Source: Elusimicrobiota bacterium (lineage in GTDB: Bacteria > Elusimicrobiota > Elusimicrobia > UBA1565 > UBA9628). From it: a stretch of DNA of 64,000 nt. The notes below the pieces were generated by a model. That model was not told the DNA's origin and ran no database searches. It was given only the letters and a program-made list of their open reading frames with translations. Both the position numbers and the translations under genes were made by a program. This document shows positions 47,539 through 56,761 of this stretch, in pieces. How positions within the stretch are numbered: the first letter of the stretch is position 1; the number at the start of each line of letters is the position of its first letter. Location: contig JAHFCE010000010.1 of NCBI GenBank assembly GCA_023249675.1, positions 1 to 64,000 of the forward strand, given 5' to 3'.

Positions 47539-48282
47539 TCACATGCCCCCATCGACGCGCAGAACTTGCCCCGTCATGTAGGATGACAGGTCGCTGGCCA
47601 GGAACAGCGCCGCGTTGGCTATTTCCTCGGGGCGGCCAACGCGCTTCAGGCTGATCCTCTGCAGCGTGCGTGTCAAGGCGTCCGCGGGAGTGCTCCCGGT
47701 CATCATGTCCGTCTGAGTCAGTCCGGGCGCGATGGCGTTGACCCGGATGTTTTGCGCCGCCAGCTCCCTGGCCAGGACCTTCGTCGAGGAGATGAGGGCG
47801 GCCTTGCTCGCCGCGTAGGCCGTTCGCCCCTCGTTGCCCTCGATCGCGGCGCTGGAAGAGAGGTTAATGATACTGCCGCTTTTTTGACGCGTCATGATCT
47901 TTACGATGTACTGCGTGAACAGCATCTGGGAGAAAAAATTCGTCTCGAAGACCTCCTTCATCTTCTCGACCGAGGTCATCTGGAACAGGGAAGTGAAGAT
48001 GACGCCCGCATTGTTGACCAGAACGTCTACGGGTTGTTTTGACCCGGCGATCGTTTTGCCCGCCTCCTTGACCTGACCGAGGTCCGCGAGGTCGAAGTGG
48101 AGCGGCGTGATCGTTACGCCGTTCTCCTGGGCCAGGCGAGCGGCGTCGCTGGCGAAGCGCTCGTCAGGTTTGCGTATGCATGCCCAGACGTTCGCGCCGT
48201 TTCGGGCGAAGACCTCCATTGTGGCCCTGCCGATGCCGCGATTGCAGCCCGTGATGAGCGTTGTTTTTCCTTTGAGAAGCAT
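47539..48282 (-). CDS. Short-chain dehydrogenase/reductase (FabG-like)
   Basis: TTLITGCNRGIGRATMEVF, NNAGVIF, YAASKAALISSTKVLAREL. Confidence 0.92.
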   Translation of the reverse strand: MLLKGKTTLITGCNRGIGRATMEVFARNGANVWACIRKPDERFASDAARLAQENGVTITPLHFDLADLGQVKEAGKTIAGSKQPVDVLVNNAGVIFTSLFQMTSVEKMKEVFETNFFSQMLFTQYIVKIMTRQKSGSIINLSSSAAIEGNEGRTAYAASKAALISSTKVLARELAAQNIRVNAIAPGLTQTDMMTGSTPADALTRTLQRISLKRVGRPEEIANAALFLASDLSSYMTGQVLRVDGGM

Positions 48283-48288
48283 CGCGGT

Positions 48289-49365
48289 TTAGCCGACAAA
48301 ATCTTCTTTCGGGAAGATTTTTTTGGCGTCGGCGGGGTTGAAGATGGACTGGCCTTCGAAGCTCATGAATTTCTTGATGAATTCCACGTTCTCTCCGGCC
48401 AGGCAGGTGTCGCTGTATTCCCGGAAGTGCTTGATCTTAAAGCCGAACTCCGAGATCTCCTTGAGCGACTGTTCGTAGACGTTGCCGATCTTGATGTGGA
48501 CATAGGGACAGACCAGGACGTCGCCAAGCGGCGTGATGTACAGACGGTTGACCGTGTTGCACCCCAGAACGCCTGCGAATTCCTTGTCGAACGGATTCCA
48601 GATATTGCGCAGGATGTTTTTGTGGCGTTTGCGCAGTTCGATCAGGCGGGCCTTGTCCTTCTCATCGACAATGACCTCCGTCATCTTATCCAACTTCAAC
48701 CACATGCCGGATGGGACGGCCACGTTCAGAAGAGTCGTGTATGCGTTGTCCTCGGAGTACTGGCAGAGCATTTCGATGTCTTCCGAGAACGCGTTGAAAT
48801 GCCCGACGGTGATGTTCAGGTACGGGTCCATGCCGGCGTTCTTGACGTGTTTGAGCGCTTCCATCGCGCGCCGCCAGGAATCCTTGCGGCCGCGGACCCT
48901 GTCGTGCGTCGCCTCGTCCATGCTGTCGACGCTGACGGAGACGCGGCTCACCTTTGCTTCCGCCAGGCGCTTTGCCATTGCTTCATCAAGGAAGAAGCCA
49001 TTGGTCGTCAGGTAGAGGTAGAAGCGCTCCGGCTTGATGGCCTTGAGCACTTCGAACAGCTTGTCCGGCCGTAGGAGGAGCTCCCCACCCTGTAGGTCGA
49101 ACTCGAACATTCCCAACGCATCGGCCTGGTCGGCGATGCTGGCGACAAGGTCGATGGGCAGCATATCTTTCGCGTGGTCGCCCGTCGGCGCGTTCGTGAA
49201 GCAGTAAGAGCATTTCAAATTGCAGGCATTGTTGAAGTTGAGGTCTATGCCCCGCTGCTTCGTGCCGATCTGTCCGTTGTTCTTTCGGACGTAGTTATGA
49301 AAGCTTCTTAGTTTTTCCAGAAGGCGCGGCTTACTCAGCAGGCCCTGGCTGATCTTTTGACTCAT
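48289..49365 (-). CDS. Radical SAM protein with SPASM-like C-terminal cysteines
   Basis: NNACNLKCSYCFTNAP (Cx3Cx2C), LQGGELLLRP; C-terminal CNTVNRLYITPLGDVLVCPYVHIKIGNVYEQ; start refined to ATG 49365. Confidence 0.9.
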   Translation of the reverse strand: MSQKISQGLLSKPRLLEKLRSFHNYVRKNNGQIGTKQRGIDLNFNNACNLKCSYCFTNAPTGDHAKDMLPIDLVASIADQADALGMFEFDLQGGELLLRPDKLFEVLKAIKPERFYLYLTTNGFFLDEAMAKRLAEAKVSRVSVSVDSMDEATHDRVRGRKDSWRRAMEALKHVKNAGMDPYLNITVGHFNAFSEDIEMLCQYSEDNAYTTLLNVAVPSGMWLKLDKMTEVIVDEKDKARLIELRKRHKNILRNIWNPFDKEFAGVLGCNTVNRLYITPLGDVLVCPYVHIKIGNVYEQSLKEISEFGFKIKHFREYSDTCLAGENVEFIKKFMSFEGQSIFNPADAKKIFPKEDFVG

Positions 49366-49856
49366 TTGATTGCCTCGCTCAAAACTTTGAAATCGTTCAG
49401 GATGTCGGGCATGACGATGGTGAAATCGGCTCGACAGGCGACCTGGCTGTTGACGGAGCCGACGCCGGAACACTGGCCTACGCCGCGCTTCCAGGACAAA
49501 AGCTTCGTCTCGATATTGAGGCGATCCCCCGGCAGTATCTTCTTCGACAGCTTGATGTTGTTCGCGGAGGTCAGGTAGGCGACCTTGCCTTTGTTGCCGG
49601 GCAGGGTCAGAACGGTTAGGGCGCACATCTGAACCAACGCTTCGATTTGCAGCATCCCCGGCATGTTCGGGTCGCCCGGGAAGTGAACCTTGAAAAACCA
49701 CTCGTCGGGCAAGAGATCTTTATAGCCTTTGGCGCTCACGCCGGGGATGATCTCTTCGGCCATGTCCATCATGAGATAGGGGGCTCGATTGCGCTGGTAT
49801 TCGTGGAGGCCTTTGAGGTCGAGCTGAAGACTTTTCATAGGATTAGGTTTCTGCAC
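49362..49856 (-). CDS. FabZ-like 3-hydroxyacyl-ACP dehydratase (start may be ATG 49838)
   Basis: WFFKVHFPGDPNMPGMLQIEALVQMC hot-dog dehydratase motif. Confidence 0.88.
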   Translation of the reverse strand: MQKPNPMKSLQLDLKGLHEYQRNRAPYLMMDMAEEIIPGVSAKGYKDLLPDEWFFKVHFPGDPNMPGMLQIEALVQMCALTVLTLPGNKGKVAYLTSANNIKLSKKILPGDRLNIETKLLSWKRGVGQCSGVGSVNSQVACRADFTIVMPDILNDFKVLSEAIK

Positions 49857-49858
49857 GG

Positions 49859-51049
49859 TCAGACGACGTCGATGATCCTCGACAGGGTCTTCACGACGTC
49901 GTAGCCGTCCCAGATGACCCCAATGTCCAGCGCCTTTCCCACCGGGACGATTCGGTCTATGCCCGATAGGCGCCGACGGATGACGAAGTCCCGCAGGGCG
50001 GTTTTGTCGATTCCGAAATAGGTCAGAGTCTGATATTTCCCGTTGACGATGGGAGCGAGGACGTTTTCATTGGCGACGTCGCACTCATAGAAGTACCCGC
50101 ATGTGCCGCGGAGTGCGTCCATATCCTTCGTCAGTTTGTTCAGGCCGACACGGTACACATAATTCCCGTGCCTTCGCGTATATTTTACGTTATTTCCCTT
50201 GATCGCATCGTGACAGAAAAGCGTGTATTTGTCGACGGCATGGACGGCTGAAAGGTCGTATTTCTGCGCCGCGACCTCGGCGACTGCGGTCCAGAATTTT
50301 TCCTGCGCCGCATCCGCGCTGCCGCCTTTCCAGATGATCAAGTGCGGCGAGGAGCAGGCGTTCTGATCCATCAGGTAGGCGTCGTTGTAGAATCCTTCCG
50401 CAAGCCGTTTAAGGCTGTCCGGGTCGAGGCTCAGTATCGCCCCGGCGTCCAGTAGGCAGAATGAGTAGCGGTCGGAAAACGCGATCTCGACGCACCGGAC
50501 TGGCGCGGGCGATTTCCGGATATCCTTGATAGAGGCGTCCCCTCCCCAAATGACGCGCGCGCCGCAGTTCTCGGAGAGCGCTGCGGTGATCCGTTCGCTC
50601 CGCTCATAGCGGACGAAGGCGGTCATGGCTTTGAGTTCGGCGTATTTCGGGCTCTCGAACAGGCGCCCCAGGGTGGTGCAGATGATATCGATCTGTCGAA
50701 ATGGTTTCGTCGGGACTCGGACGATGTTCGCGTTTCCGGCGAGGAGGCCGAAAGCGAACGAGAAGGCGAAATTGATCGGCACGTTCGACGGCGTGATATG
50801 CAAGGCCAGGCCCAGGCCCAGGCGGGTCCGGCCGTCTTCAAACTGCGATTGGAGTTGGGTGATATTCGCTTTCCGGCACCAGAAGGCGAATGCCATCACG
50901 TCAGGATAGGCCGTGGCCTCCTTGGAGGCGCGCAGTTCGGATGAGAGATCGTTCAGCAGATCGCAGGCGAGAGGATGATAGGGGGCGAGGGGGACAGCGG
51001 AGACCGCCTGGCTTCCGAGAAGGTAGACGACGGGATTAGGCGGGTTCAT
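49859..51049 (-). CDS. luxC: LuxC-like acyl-CoA/acyl-protein reductase
   Basis: LGLALHITPSNVPINFAFSFAFGLLAGNANIVRVPTK and YLMDQNACSSPHLIIW catalytic Cys region. Confidence 0.85.
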   Translation of the reverse strand: MNPPNPVVYLLGSQAVSAVPLAPYHPLACDLLNDLSSELRASKEATAYPDVMAFAFWCRKANITQLQSQFEDGRTRLGLGLALHITPSNVPINFAFSFAFGLLAGNANIVRVPTKPFRQIDIICTTLGRLFESPKYAELKAMTAFVRYERSERITAALSENCGARVIWGGDASIKDIRKSPAPVRCVEIAFSDRYSFCLLDAGAILSLDPDSLKRLAEGFYNDAYLMDQNACSSPHLIIWKGGSADAAQEKFWTAVAEVAAQKYDLSAVHAVDKYTLFCHDAIKGNNVKYTRRHGNYVYRVGLNKLTKDMDALRGTCGYFYECDVANENVLAPIVNGKYQTLTYFGIDKTALRDFVIRRRLSGIDRIVPVGKALDIGVIWDGYDVVKTLSRIIDVV

Positions 51050-52112
51050 AGGCGTCGCTGCAACCTCTCGTTTCGGCGTTCTGCACTCGGCCGTTGATCT
51101 TGAAGTACTTTCCGAGCCTTCCGCAGGAGCAGTCGTCCTGGCCGAGCCATTCGCCGGCGTCTTCCGTCAAGAGGCTGTGGCCGGGGTAACTGAGCGGCAG
51201 CAGCGAAATGAGTTGGACCAATCCGGCTTCGCGTGCGCCGCACACCGAGAAATCAGGTCTCCGGATGATAACGTCCGAGAAGATGGAGGCGTGGAGGACG
51301 CCCGCCTTGCATTCCATGAAGATGGAGCCGGTCTGCTCGACCAGGCCGTAGTAGTTGTGGACCCGTTCGATCCCGCACGTATTTTGGAGGCCGTGTTTGA
51401 AGACGTTATTGTCCACCGCTTGGTCATTCAGCTTCTTCCAGCCGCCCCCATGGATGAGAATCCCTTTCCCGAGCCCCAGCCGTCGCTTCAAACGAGCCAG
51501 CTCTTTGTGGAAATATTCCCAGATCATGTAGGTGAAGCCAAACAGCAGGACGTCCTTGCCCGCGTGTTCGGCGGAGAACGCCTCGACCGTAGCGAGGTCC
51601 AGGCGCAGCGCGTCGTCAAGTGCGTAGGTGACGTTGCGGCCGAACATGGAAAAGCCGAGAATTCCTGCGCCCCGGGCGGAGAAAAGGCTGCGGTCTTTGA
51701 CCGCCGAGGGGGTGTCAATGATCAGGAGAGGCAGGCGTTTGGCGCCGATGAAATCCATCGTGATCTTGGCGAGGGCTTTCGTCTGGAGGGCGGCCGTTTC
51801 CCGATCGAGGAATATCCGGGAAACGGCTTGCCCGGAGGTTCCCGATGAGGTCATTGTTTTGAAGACTTGCGGCCTTGCGACGCTGGCGAGCTCGTATTCC
51901 TTGAACAGTCGGACCGGGATGAACGGTATGTTCTCCACGCGATGCGCGAGGTCCGGATCGAAATCCAAGGTGTCGAGTATTCGCCGGTAAGGGGGGCAGC
52001 GTTTGGAGTGATGTCTCGTGAGTTCGCGCAGAGCCGCAGCGTAGAGTTCCTCCTTCTCGCGCTGCGCGAGGGAGAAGGGGGGCCGGTCAATGATCCGGTC
52101 GATAGCGAACAC
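51036..52112 (-). CDS. luxE: LuxE-like acyl-protein synthetase
   Basis: FIPVRLFKEYELASV...FKTMTSSGTSGQAVSRIFLDRETAALQTKAL; C-terminal GQDDCSCGRLGKYFKINGRVQNAE. Confidence 0.87.
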   Translation of the reverse strand: MFAIDRIIDRPPFSLAQREKEELYAAALRELTRHHSKRCPPYRRILDTLDFDPDLAHRVENIPFIPVRLFKEYELASVARPQVFKTMTSSGTSGQAVSRIFLDRETAALQTKALAKITMDFIGAKRLPLLIIDTPSAVKDRSLFSARGAGILGFSMFGRNVTYALDDALRLDLATVEAFSAEHAGKDVLLFGFTYMIWEYFHKELARLKRRLGLGKGILIHGGGWKKLNDQAVDNNVFKHGLQNTCGIERVHNYYGLVEQTGSIFMECKAGVLHASIFSDVIIRRPDFSVCGAREAGLVQLISLLPLSYPGHSLLTEDAGEWLGQDDCSCGRLGKYFKINGRVQNAETRGCSDAYEPA

Positions 52113-52114
52113 AG

Positions 52115-53524
52115 CTAAGCCTTCCCCGCGTCGAGTTCCGCATAGAGAACCTTCCCCGATTCATTGCGGGGGATCGCGTCAACGCTCACGATGGCCAGAC
52201 CGGATGAACTGACGCCGGTGTGTTCGCAGACATAGGCCCGGATGCGGGCCGCGTCGGCCGTCCCCGCCGTGTAGATCTTCAGGTGATCATCGTCGCCGGC
52301 GCAGGCGCAGTCGAAACCGGCGCCGCGCAGCAGCTGCTCCATCTCATCAAGGCTGATGCGGTTGCCGTACACCTTCAGGAAACGTTTCTTGCGGCCGACG
52401 ATGTGGAAGAACCCCTCGGCGTCTCTCGTCGCCAGGTCGCCCGTGCGCAAGAGACCTTTGTTCTCATCGCCGGCGTTGAGATCCCGGCGGCTCTCGGCGT
52501 AGCCCAGGGACACGTTGCGCCCTTTGTAAATCAGTTCCCCGGAGGTTCCCGGGGCATCGATTCGGGAGCCGCTTTCGTCCTCGAGCCATAGCTCGCCGCC
52601 TGGGATGGCGACACCGATGCTTCCGGCCTTGGTCTGGACGTGTTCCCAAGGCAGACAGGAGATTCGAGCGGTCGCCTCGGTTTGTCCGTACATGACGTAG
52701 AACCGCAGGCCCTTGCGGGCGCAGATCGCGGCGAACTCGGCCGTCAGCACCGGATTCAGCTTCCCGCCCGCCTGGGTGATGTATTCCAGGTGGGGGAGTT
52801 CCATGCGTTCAAAGCGCAGCTTTTTGAGCATCTCGTAGATGAAGGGGACTCCCCCGAGCGTCGTGACGCCGTGCGTCCGCATGGTGTCCCAGAATCGTTT
52901 TTCCATCAGGGTCGCTTCGCTCAGGACGATGGCGGCTCCAACGGCCAGATGGCTGTTGATGATGGAGAGGCCGTAAGAATAGCTCATCGGCATCGTCGTC
53001 ATTGGACGGCTCGCGCCGGTGATTCCGAGGGACTGTCCAATGGCGACCGCGTTGCTCGCTATATTTTCGTGCGAGAGACGCACGAGTTTCGGGCTTCCGG
53101 TGCTGCCCGAGGTCGTCAGCAGGAGCGCGAGGCCCTTGGGCAGGGCGTCTTCCCGGTCGTGACGCGTCTTGAGCAGGACATAGTCGCCGAGGGCGCCGAT
53201 CTGGGCGCCTTTGACCGAAGCCGCCCTTGCCTTGGGCAGATAGATGAATTCGGGCCGATAGCGTTCGAGGAGCTTCGCGAGTAGGGCGTCGTGGATCGTG
53301 TAGTTGATTAGGGTCTGCGCCGCGTCGGCCCGCGCGAAGCCGAGGTAGCCTGCGATCGATTCGAAGTTGTTCCTGCCAAGCACGAAGACGAGGCGGCGGG
53401 GCGCGATCTTCCGACCGAGTTCGTCCGCTGCGCCCAAGAGGTCTCCGTAGCCGATCCGTTCGGAGCGTTCCGTGATGAGGGCCGTGTGGGAGGCGTGTGT
53501 CTCGAGTTCGTGGAAGAGATTCAT
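52115..53524 (-). CDS. AMP-binding (ANL superfamily) acyl-ACP/CoA ligase
   Basis: LALLLTTSGSTGSPKLVRLSHENI, YVMYGQTEATARISCLPWE, LLRTGDLATRDAEGFFHIVGRKKRFLKVYGNRISLDEME; start refined to ATG 53524. Confidence 0.93.
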   Translation of the reverse strand: MNLFHELETHASHTALITERSERIGYGDLLGAADELGRKIAPRRLVFVLGRNNFESIAGYLGFARADAAQTLINYTIHDALLAKLLERYRPEFIYLPKARAASVKGAQIGALGDYVLLKTRHDREDALPKGLALLLTTSGSTGSPKLVRLSHENIASNAVAIGQSLGITGASRPMTTMPMSYSYGLSIINSHLAVGAAIVLSEATLMEKRFWDTMRTHGVTTLGGVPFIYEMLKKLRFERMELPHLEYITQAGGKLNPVLTAEFAAICARKGLRFYVMYGQTEATARISCLPWEHVQTKAGSIGVAIPGGELWLEDESGSRIDAPGTSGELIYKGRNVSLGYAESRRDLNAGDENKGLLRTGDLATRDAEGFFHIVGRKKRFLKVYGNRISLDEMEQLLRGAGFDCACAGDDDHLKIYTAGTADAARIRAYVCEHTGVSSSGLAIVSVDAIPRNESGKVLYAELDAGKA

Positions 53525-53543
53525 GCGGTGCTGGCGGTCCTGC

Positions 53544-53783
53544 TCAGAGGGCGACCCCGTATTTCGCGAGCAGTTCAAAACCTTTCTTGTAGGAGCTGAA
53601 GTTGATGATGTCGTCGGTTTCCAGTGCGATGCCGAACGCATCCTCCAGGGCCGCCACCATCGACATGTGTCCGATCGAGTCCCATGCCGGGTTCTCATTG
53701 TAGGCAAGAGTGTCATTGAGGTCGCTTGCTTTCAGCGAAAAGGTCTCGATGAAGGCTTTGTCGTATTTTTCTTTGTTGGTCAT
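53544..53783 (-). CDS. Acyl carrier protein
   Basis: 79 aa; NPAWDSIGHMSMVAALEDAFGIALETDDI with phosphopantetheine-type DSI motif; SD-like AAGGAG upstream. Confidence 0.87.
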   Translation of the reverse strand: MTNKEKYDKAFIETFSLKASDLNDTLAYNENPAWDSIGHMSMVAALEDAFGIALETDDIINFSSYKKGFELLAKYGVAL

Positions 53784-53801
53784 AGATGGGATCTCCTTAT
53801 C

Positions 53802-55133
53802 TTAGATTGTTAGGTAGTTGAGCGAGAAAGTTATTTCTGGTACGAAGATATTGGGCGTCCGTTCGAAGATGACGATGGAACCGGACAGCGTGATGTTCCA
53901 AATGCATTGTCTCTTGAGGAGCGCGAGGAAGAGGCGGTGGTCGAGGTGGCAGATCAGCTCGTAAGGAGAATGTTGCCTTCCGTTCTCCGATAAGGTCAGC
54001 GTACGGACCGGTGCGTCTTTCGGGAGGCGCCCGTCCCCATCGAGCCGGAGGTCGTCGTACAGATGGAACACGATCCGCCACTTGACCTCGACGGACGAAG
54101 CCGCCAGCCGAGCGAAGTAGTTCTCGCGGGCGACGGGAAACAGATCGTCGATGGCGCAGTCCGGGGCGGGCGGGAGTCTCGTGTATTCGTAGGCCAGATT
54201 GGCGTACGCCTGGATCGCCTCTTCCCGGGTCCGGAGACGGTCGAGCCCCCCGTCCGACCGGACCCACTGCGCGCCGTTCTTTTCGATCGAATCGCCGCCT
54301 TCGATTTCGTATAGGGACTTGCAGGTGCTGCTGGAGGCAACCACCGTTCGAAGCTGCTCGACGCCGGGCTGGGCGATGTAGCGGTTGAGCATCGAGAATT
54401 TCCCTGGGATGAGGTAAGTGCCTCCAGCCGGGAAATAGACTTCATTGCCGAGCGCGGCGAGCTGACTCTCGAACTTTTGGAGGGAAGCGGCGATGATCCG
54501 GTCCCTCTCGGATTGCCGGTCGATGCCGGGGAAGCATTGCGGATATTCGGAGGCTGCGCCGACGCCGATGCAGGCGACGTCGATCTTTCCGCGAGGACTC
54601 TGCCGGCGGACGAATTCCTTGACCTTCCCGTATTGTTCCAGGGTCATGGGGTTGTCCACGGTGTTGAAGAAGACCGTGCCATCGACCAGGGACCTGATGA
54701 GGATGGAGGTATCGAGGTCGTAGCTGATCTCGTCTGGTAATCCGGATGAATTCGAAGCGTCGGCCGGGATGATGGTGATCTCAAGCTCGTCTGAGATTTT
54801 CATCGGCTTCCAGGCGGCGAGCTGCGCCACATTGCCGAATCCGAGCGCCGTGAGGCGCCGATAGAGCGCCCCGTCCTTGAAGAGCTTGATATAGACGGGG
54901 ATATTCTTGTCCGGCAATCCGGCGAGGACCTTCGCGCAGAGATGATCGGAGTGCAGGTGGCTGATGTAGAGGCGCGTCGGCGGATGCCGCCGGAAGATTT
55001 CCTCTTCGCCGTCAGCGAGGGGGTAGGACAGCCAGCCCCCGTAGTTGGCCGTGCCGATCCAGGGGTCGCACATGAGAAGGGTCTTTGCCTCGCGGACGGC
55101 CAGGAACGAGTTGCAGAAATGAGTGATCTTCAT
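53802..55133 (-). CDS. MBL-fold (metallo-beta-lactamase superfamily) protein of unknown function
   Basis: LYISHLHSDHLCAKVL (HxHxDH), MCDPWIGTANYGGW; 443 aa with large C-terminal extension. Confidence 0.72.
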   Translation of the reverse strand: MKITHFCNSFLAVREAKTLLMCDPWIGTANYGGWLSYPLADGEEEIFRRHPPTRLYISHLHSDHLCAKVLAGLPDKNIPVYIKLFKDGALYRRLTALGFGNVAQLAAWKPMKISDELEITIIPADASNSSGLPDEISYDLDTSILIRSLVDGTVFFNTVDNPMTLEQYGKVKEFVRRQSPRGKIDVACIGVGAASEYPQCFPGIDRQSERDRIIAASLQKFESQLAALGNEVYFPAGGTYLIPGKFSMLNRYIAQPGVEQLRTVVASSSTCKSLYEIEGGDSIEKNGAQWVRSDGGLDRLRTREEAIQAYANLAYEYTRLPPAPDCAIDDLFPVARENYFARLAASSVEVKWRIVFHLYDDLRLDGDGRLPKDAPVRTLTLSENGRQHSPYELICHLDHRLFLALLKRQCIWNITLSGSIVIFERTPNIFVPEITFSLNYLTI

Positions 55134-55690
55134 GCGCGGGGAAAGAAGCGGAGCAGCCGGGCTTTCGCCATCTTATACTCGGCAGGGGTCATGGCGAGGT
55201 GGACGAATCCATCCTTTCGGTCTGTTTCACGATAGCCCAATTCTCGGTTGAAACGGAGCACGTTCGCGTTGGTCTCCTTGACCGTCATCTCGATTCGAGG
55301 CGCGCTGAGGACTTCAAAAACGAGATCCAATTGCAGAAGCCCCATGGCGAAGCCGAGCAGGGCATGGCGGACCGGCGAATTTCCGGCATACATTCCGACA
55401 TCGAGCGTCGCTGCTTGTCCGGCCGGCGCGGTTTCCTTGATGTTGATGTAGCCGGTGCGCGTGCCTTTGCACCAGACTACCCAGTGCGCTTGGTCGGTCC
55501 GTTCCTTGAGTCTCTTGTACCAGCGGGTCTGCTTATCGGCCGAGATATAGGATTGATCGCACATCGTCGCGCTTATCTTGGGGTTGTTTCGCCACCGGCG
55601 CAGGCTGGGCAGGTCGCACGGAGTCACGGGCCGCAATTCGATGCCGTAACCTCGGTAGTCCTTTTCCCGGATCAGTTCGACTGTCTTCAC
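55130..55690 (-). CDS. GNAT N-acetyltransferase, PseH-like
   Basis: IELRPVTPCDLPSLRRWRNNPKISATM; VKETNANVLRFNRELGYRETD; adjacent to pse genes. Confidence 0.8.
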   Translation of the reverse strand: MKTVELIREKDYRGYGIELRPVTPCDLPSLRRWRNNPKISATMCDQSYISADKQTRWYKRLKERTDQAHWVVWCKGTRTGYINIKETAPAGQAATLDVGMYAGNSPVRHALLGFAMGLLQLDLVFEVLSAPRIEMTVKETNANVLRFNRELGYRETDRKDGFVHLAMTPAEYKMAKARLLRFFPRA

Positions 55691-55696
55691 TATGGC

Positions 55697-56761
55697 TTAC
55701 TCGCGGGCAATGTCGTCCCAGGTGAGCGGCGTGTCCTGTTCAAAGGACCGGTTTGCCGTTGTACCGATGAGGAGATCGATCTGGTCGGCGGGAATTCCCC
55801 GCGCCGGCCGCCGCGCCTTGATCATCTTTTCTGTGATCTGGGCGCCCTTCACGATCGGCCGGGCGGCATAGAGGCCGCGGCGCGCGAGGATCCTCTCCGG
55901 CGTCTCGCGTTCGACCGCGTTCTTGACCCCGTCGCCGAGAGCCGATTCCATCGTGCGCACGGCCCTGACCAGCGCGGCGAACTCATCGACGAGCAGCGCG
56001 TACGGGTGGTCGGGGCCGGGGAGGGCGCGGTCAAGCGTCACGTGTTTCTCGACCAACGTCGCGCCCAGAGCGATCGCGCCCAGCACCATGTCGTGGCCCG
56101 GCGTGTGGTCGGACAATCCGACGGGGCAGCCGAACTCACGGGCGAGCGTGGCGATGGCGCGCAGATTCATCTCATCGTAGCGCGGCGGGTACAGAGACAC
56201 GCAGTGGAACAGGCCGACCTGACGGTTGCCTGCGGCCAGGACGGTTCGCACGGCCGTGCGTGTCTCAGCGAGTTCGCCGGTTCCGGTTGCGATCAGCACA
56301 GGTTTGCCCGTGCGGGCGGCTCGGCGGATCAAAGTGGTGTAGGTCATGTCTCCTGAGGCGATCTTATAGGCTGGGGAGGCGACCTTCTCCAAGGCTTCGA
56401 CGGCGCCGGGCTCAAAGGGCGTGGACATGAAGTCCACCTTGTTCGCGCGCGCGCATGCGGCCAGGGCGGGGAGCCATGCAGGAGGGAGTTCGAACTTCTT
56501 TAGGACCTTCCAGACGGGATGCTCTGTCCAGAGTCCGTTCTCGAGCGTTCTGGAGATGAATAGCCCATCGGCCGTGAAGGACTGGAATTTCACCGCATCG
56601 GCTCCTGCCCGCGCGCATTCCTCGATCATGAGCTGCGCGCGTTCCAGGCTGCCGTCATGGTTGGAACCGATCTCGGCGATGAGGTAGGCGGGCTTGCCCG
56701 GACCGATCTCGCGGGATCCGATTTTGAAAAGATGAGCGGGGGAGTCTTTGGTCTTCTTCAT
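55697..56761 (-). CDS. pseI: Pseudaminic acid synthase (NeuB/SpsE family)
   Basis: PAYLIAEIGSNHDGSLERAQLMIEECARAGADAVKFQSF; C-terminal SAF (ARRGLYAARPIVKGAQIT). Confidence 0.9.
   Translation of the reverse strand: MKKTKDSPAHLFKIGSREIGPGKPAYLIAEIGSNHDGSLERAQLMIEECARAGADAVKFQSFTADGLFISRTLENGLWTEHPVWKVLKKFELPPAWLPALAACARANKVDFMSTPFEPGAVEALEKVASPAYKIASGDMTYTTLIRRAARTGKPVLIATGTGELAETRTAVRTVLAAGNRQVGLFHCVSLYPPRYDEMNLRAIATLAREFGCPVGLSDHTPGHDMVLGAIALGATLVEKHVTLDRALPGPDHPYALLVDEFAALVRAVRTMESALGDGVKNAVERETPERILARRGLYAARPIVKGAQITEKMIKARRPARGIPADQIDLLIGTTANRSFEQDTPLTWDDIARE

Noticed and set aside
48097-49074. 325-aa + strand ORF antisense to SDR/radical SAM
   Set aside because: Complementary-strand artefact of codon bias
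55199-56356. 385-aa + strand ORF antisense to the GNAT and pseI
   Set aside because: Shadow ORF; composition without structural motifs
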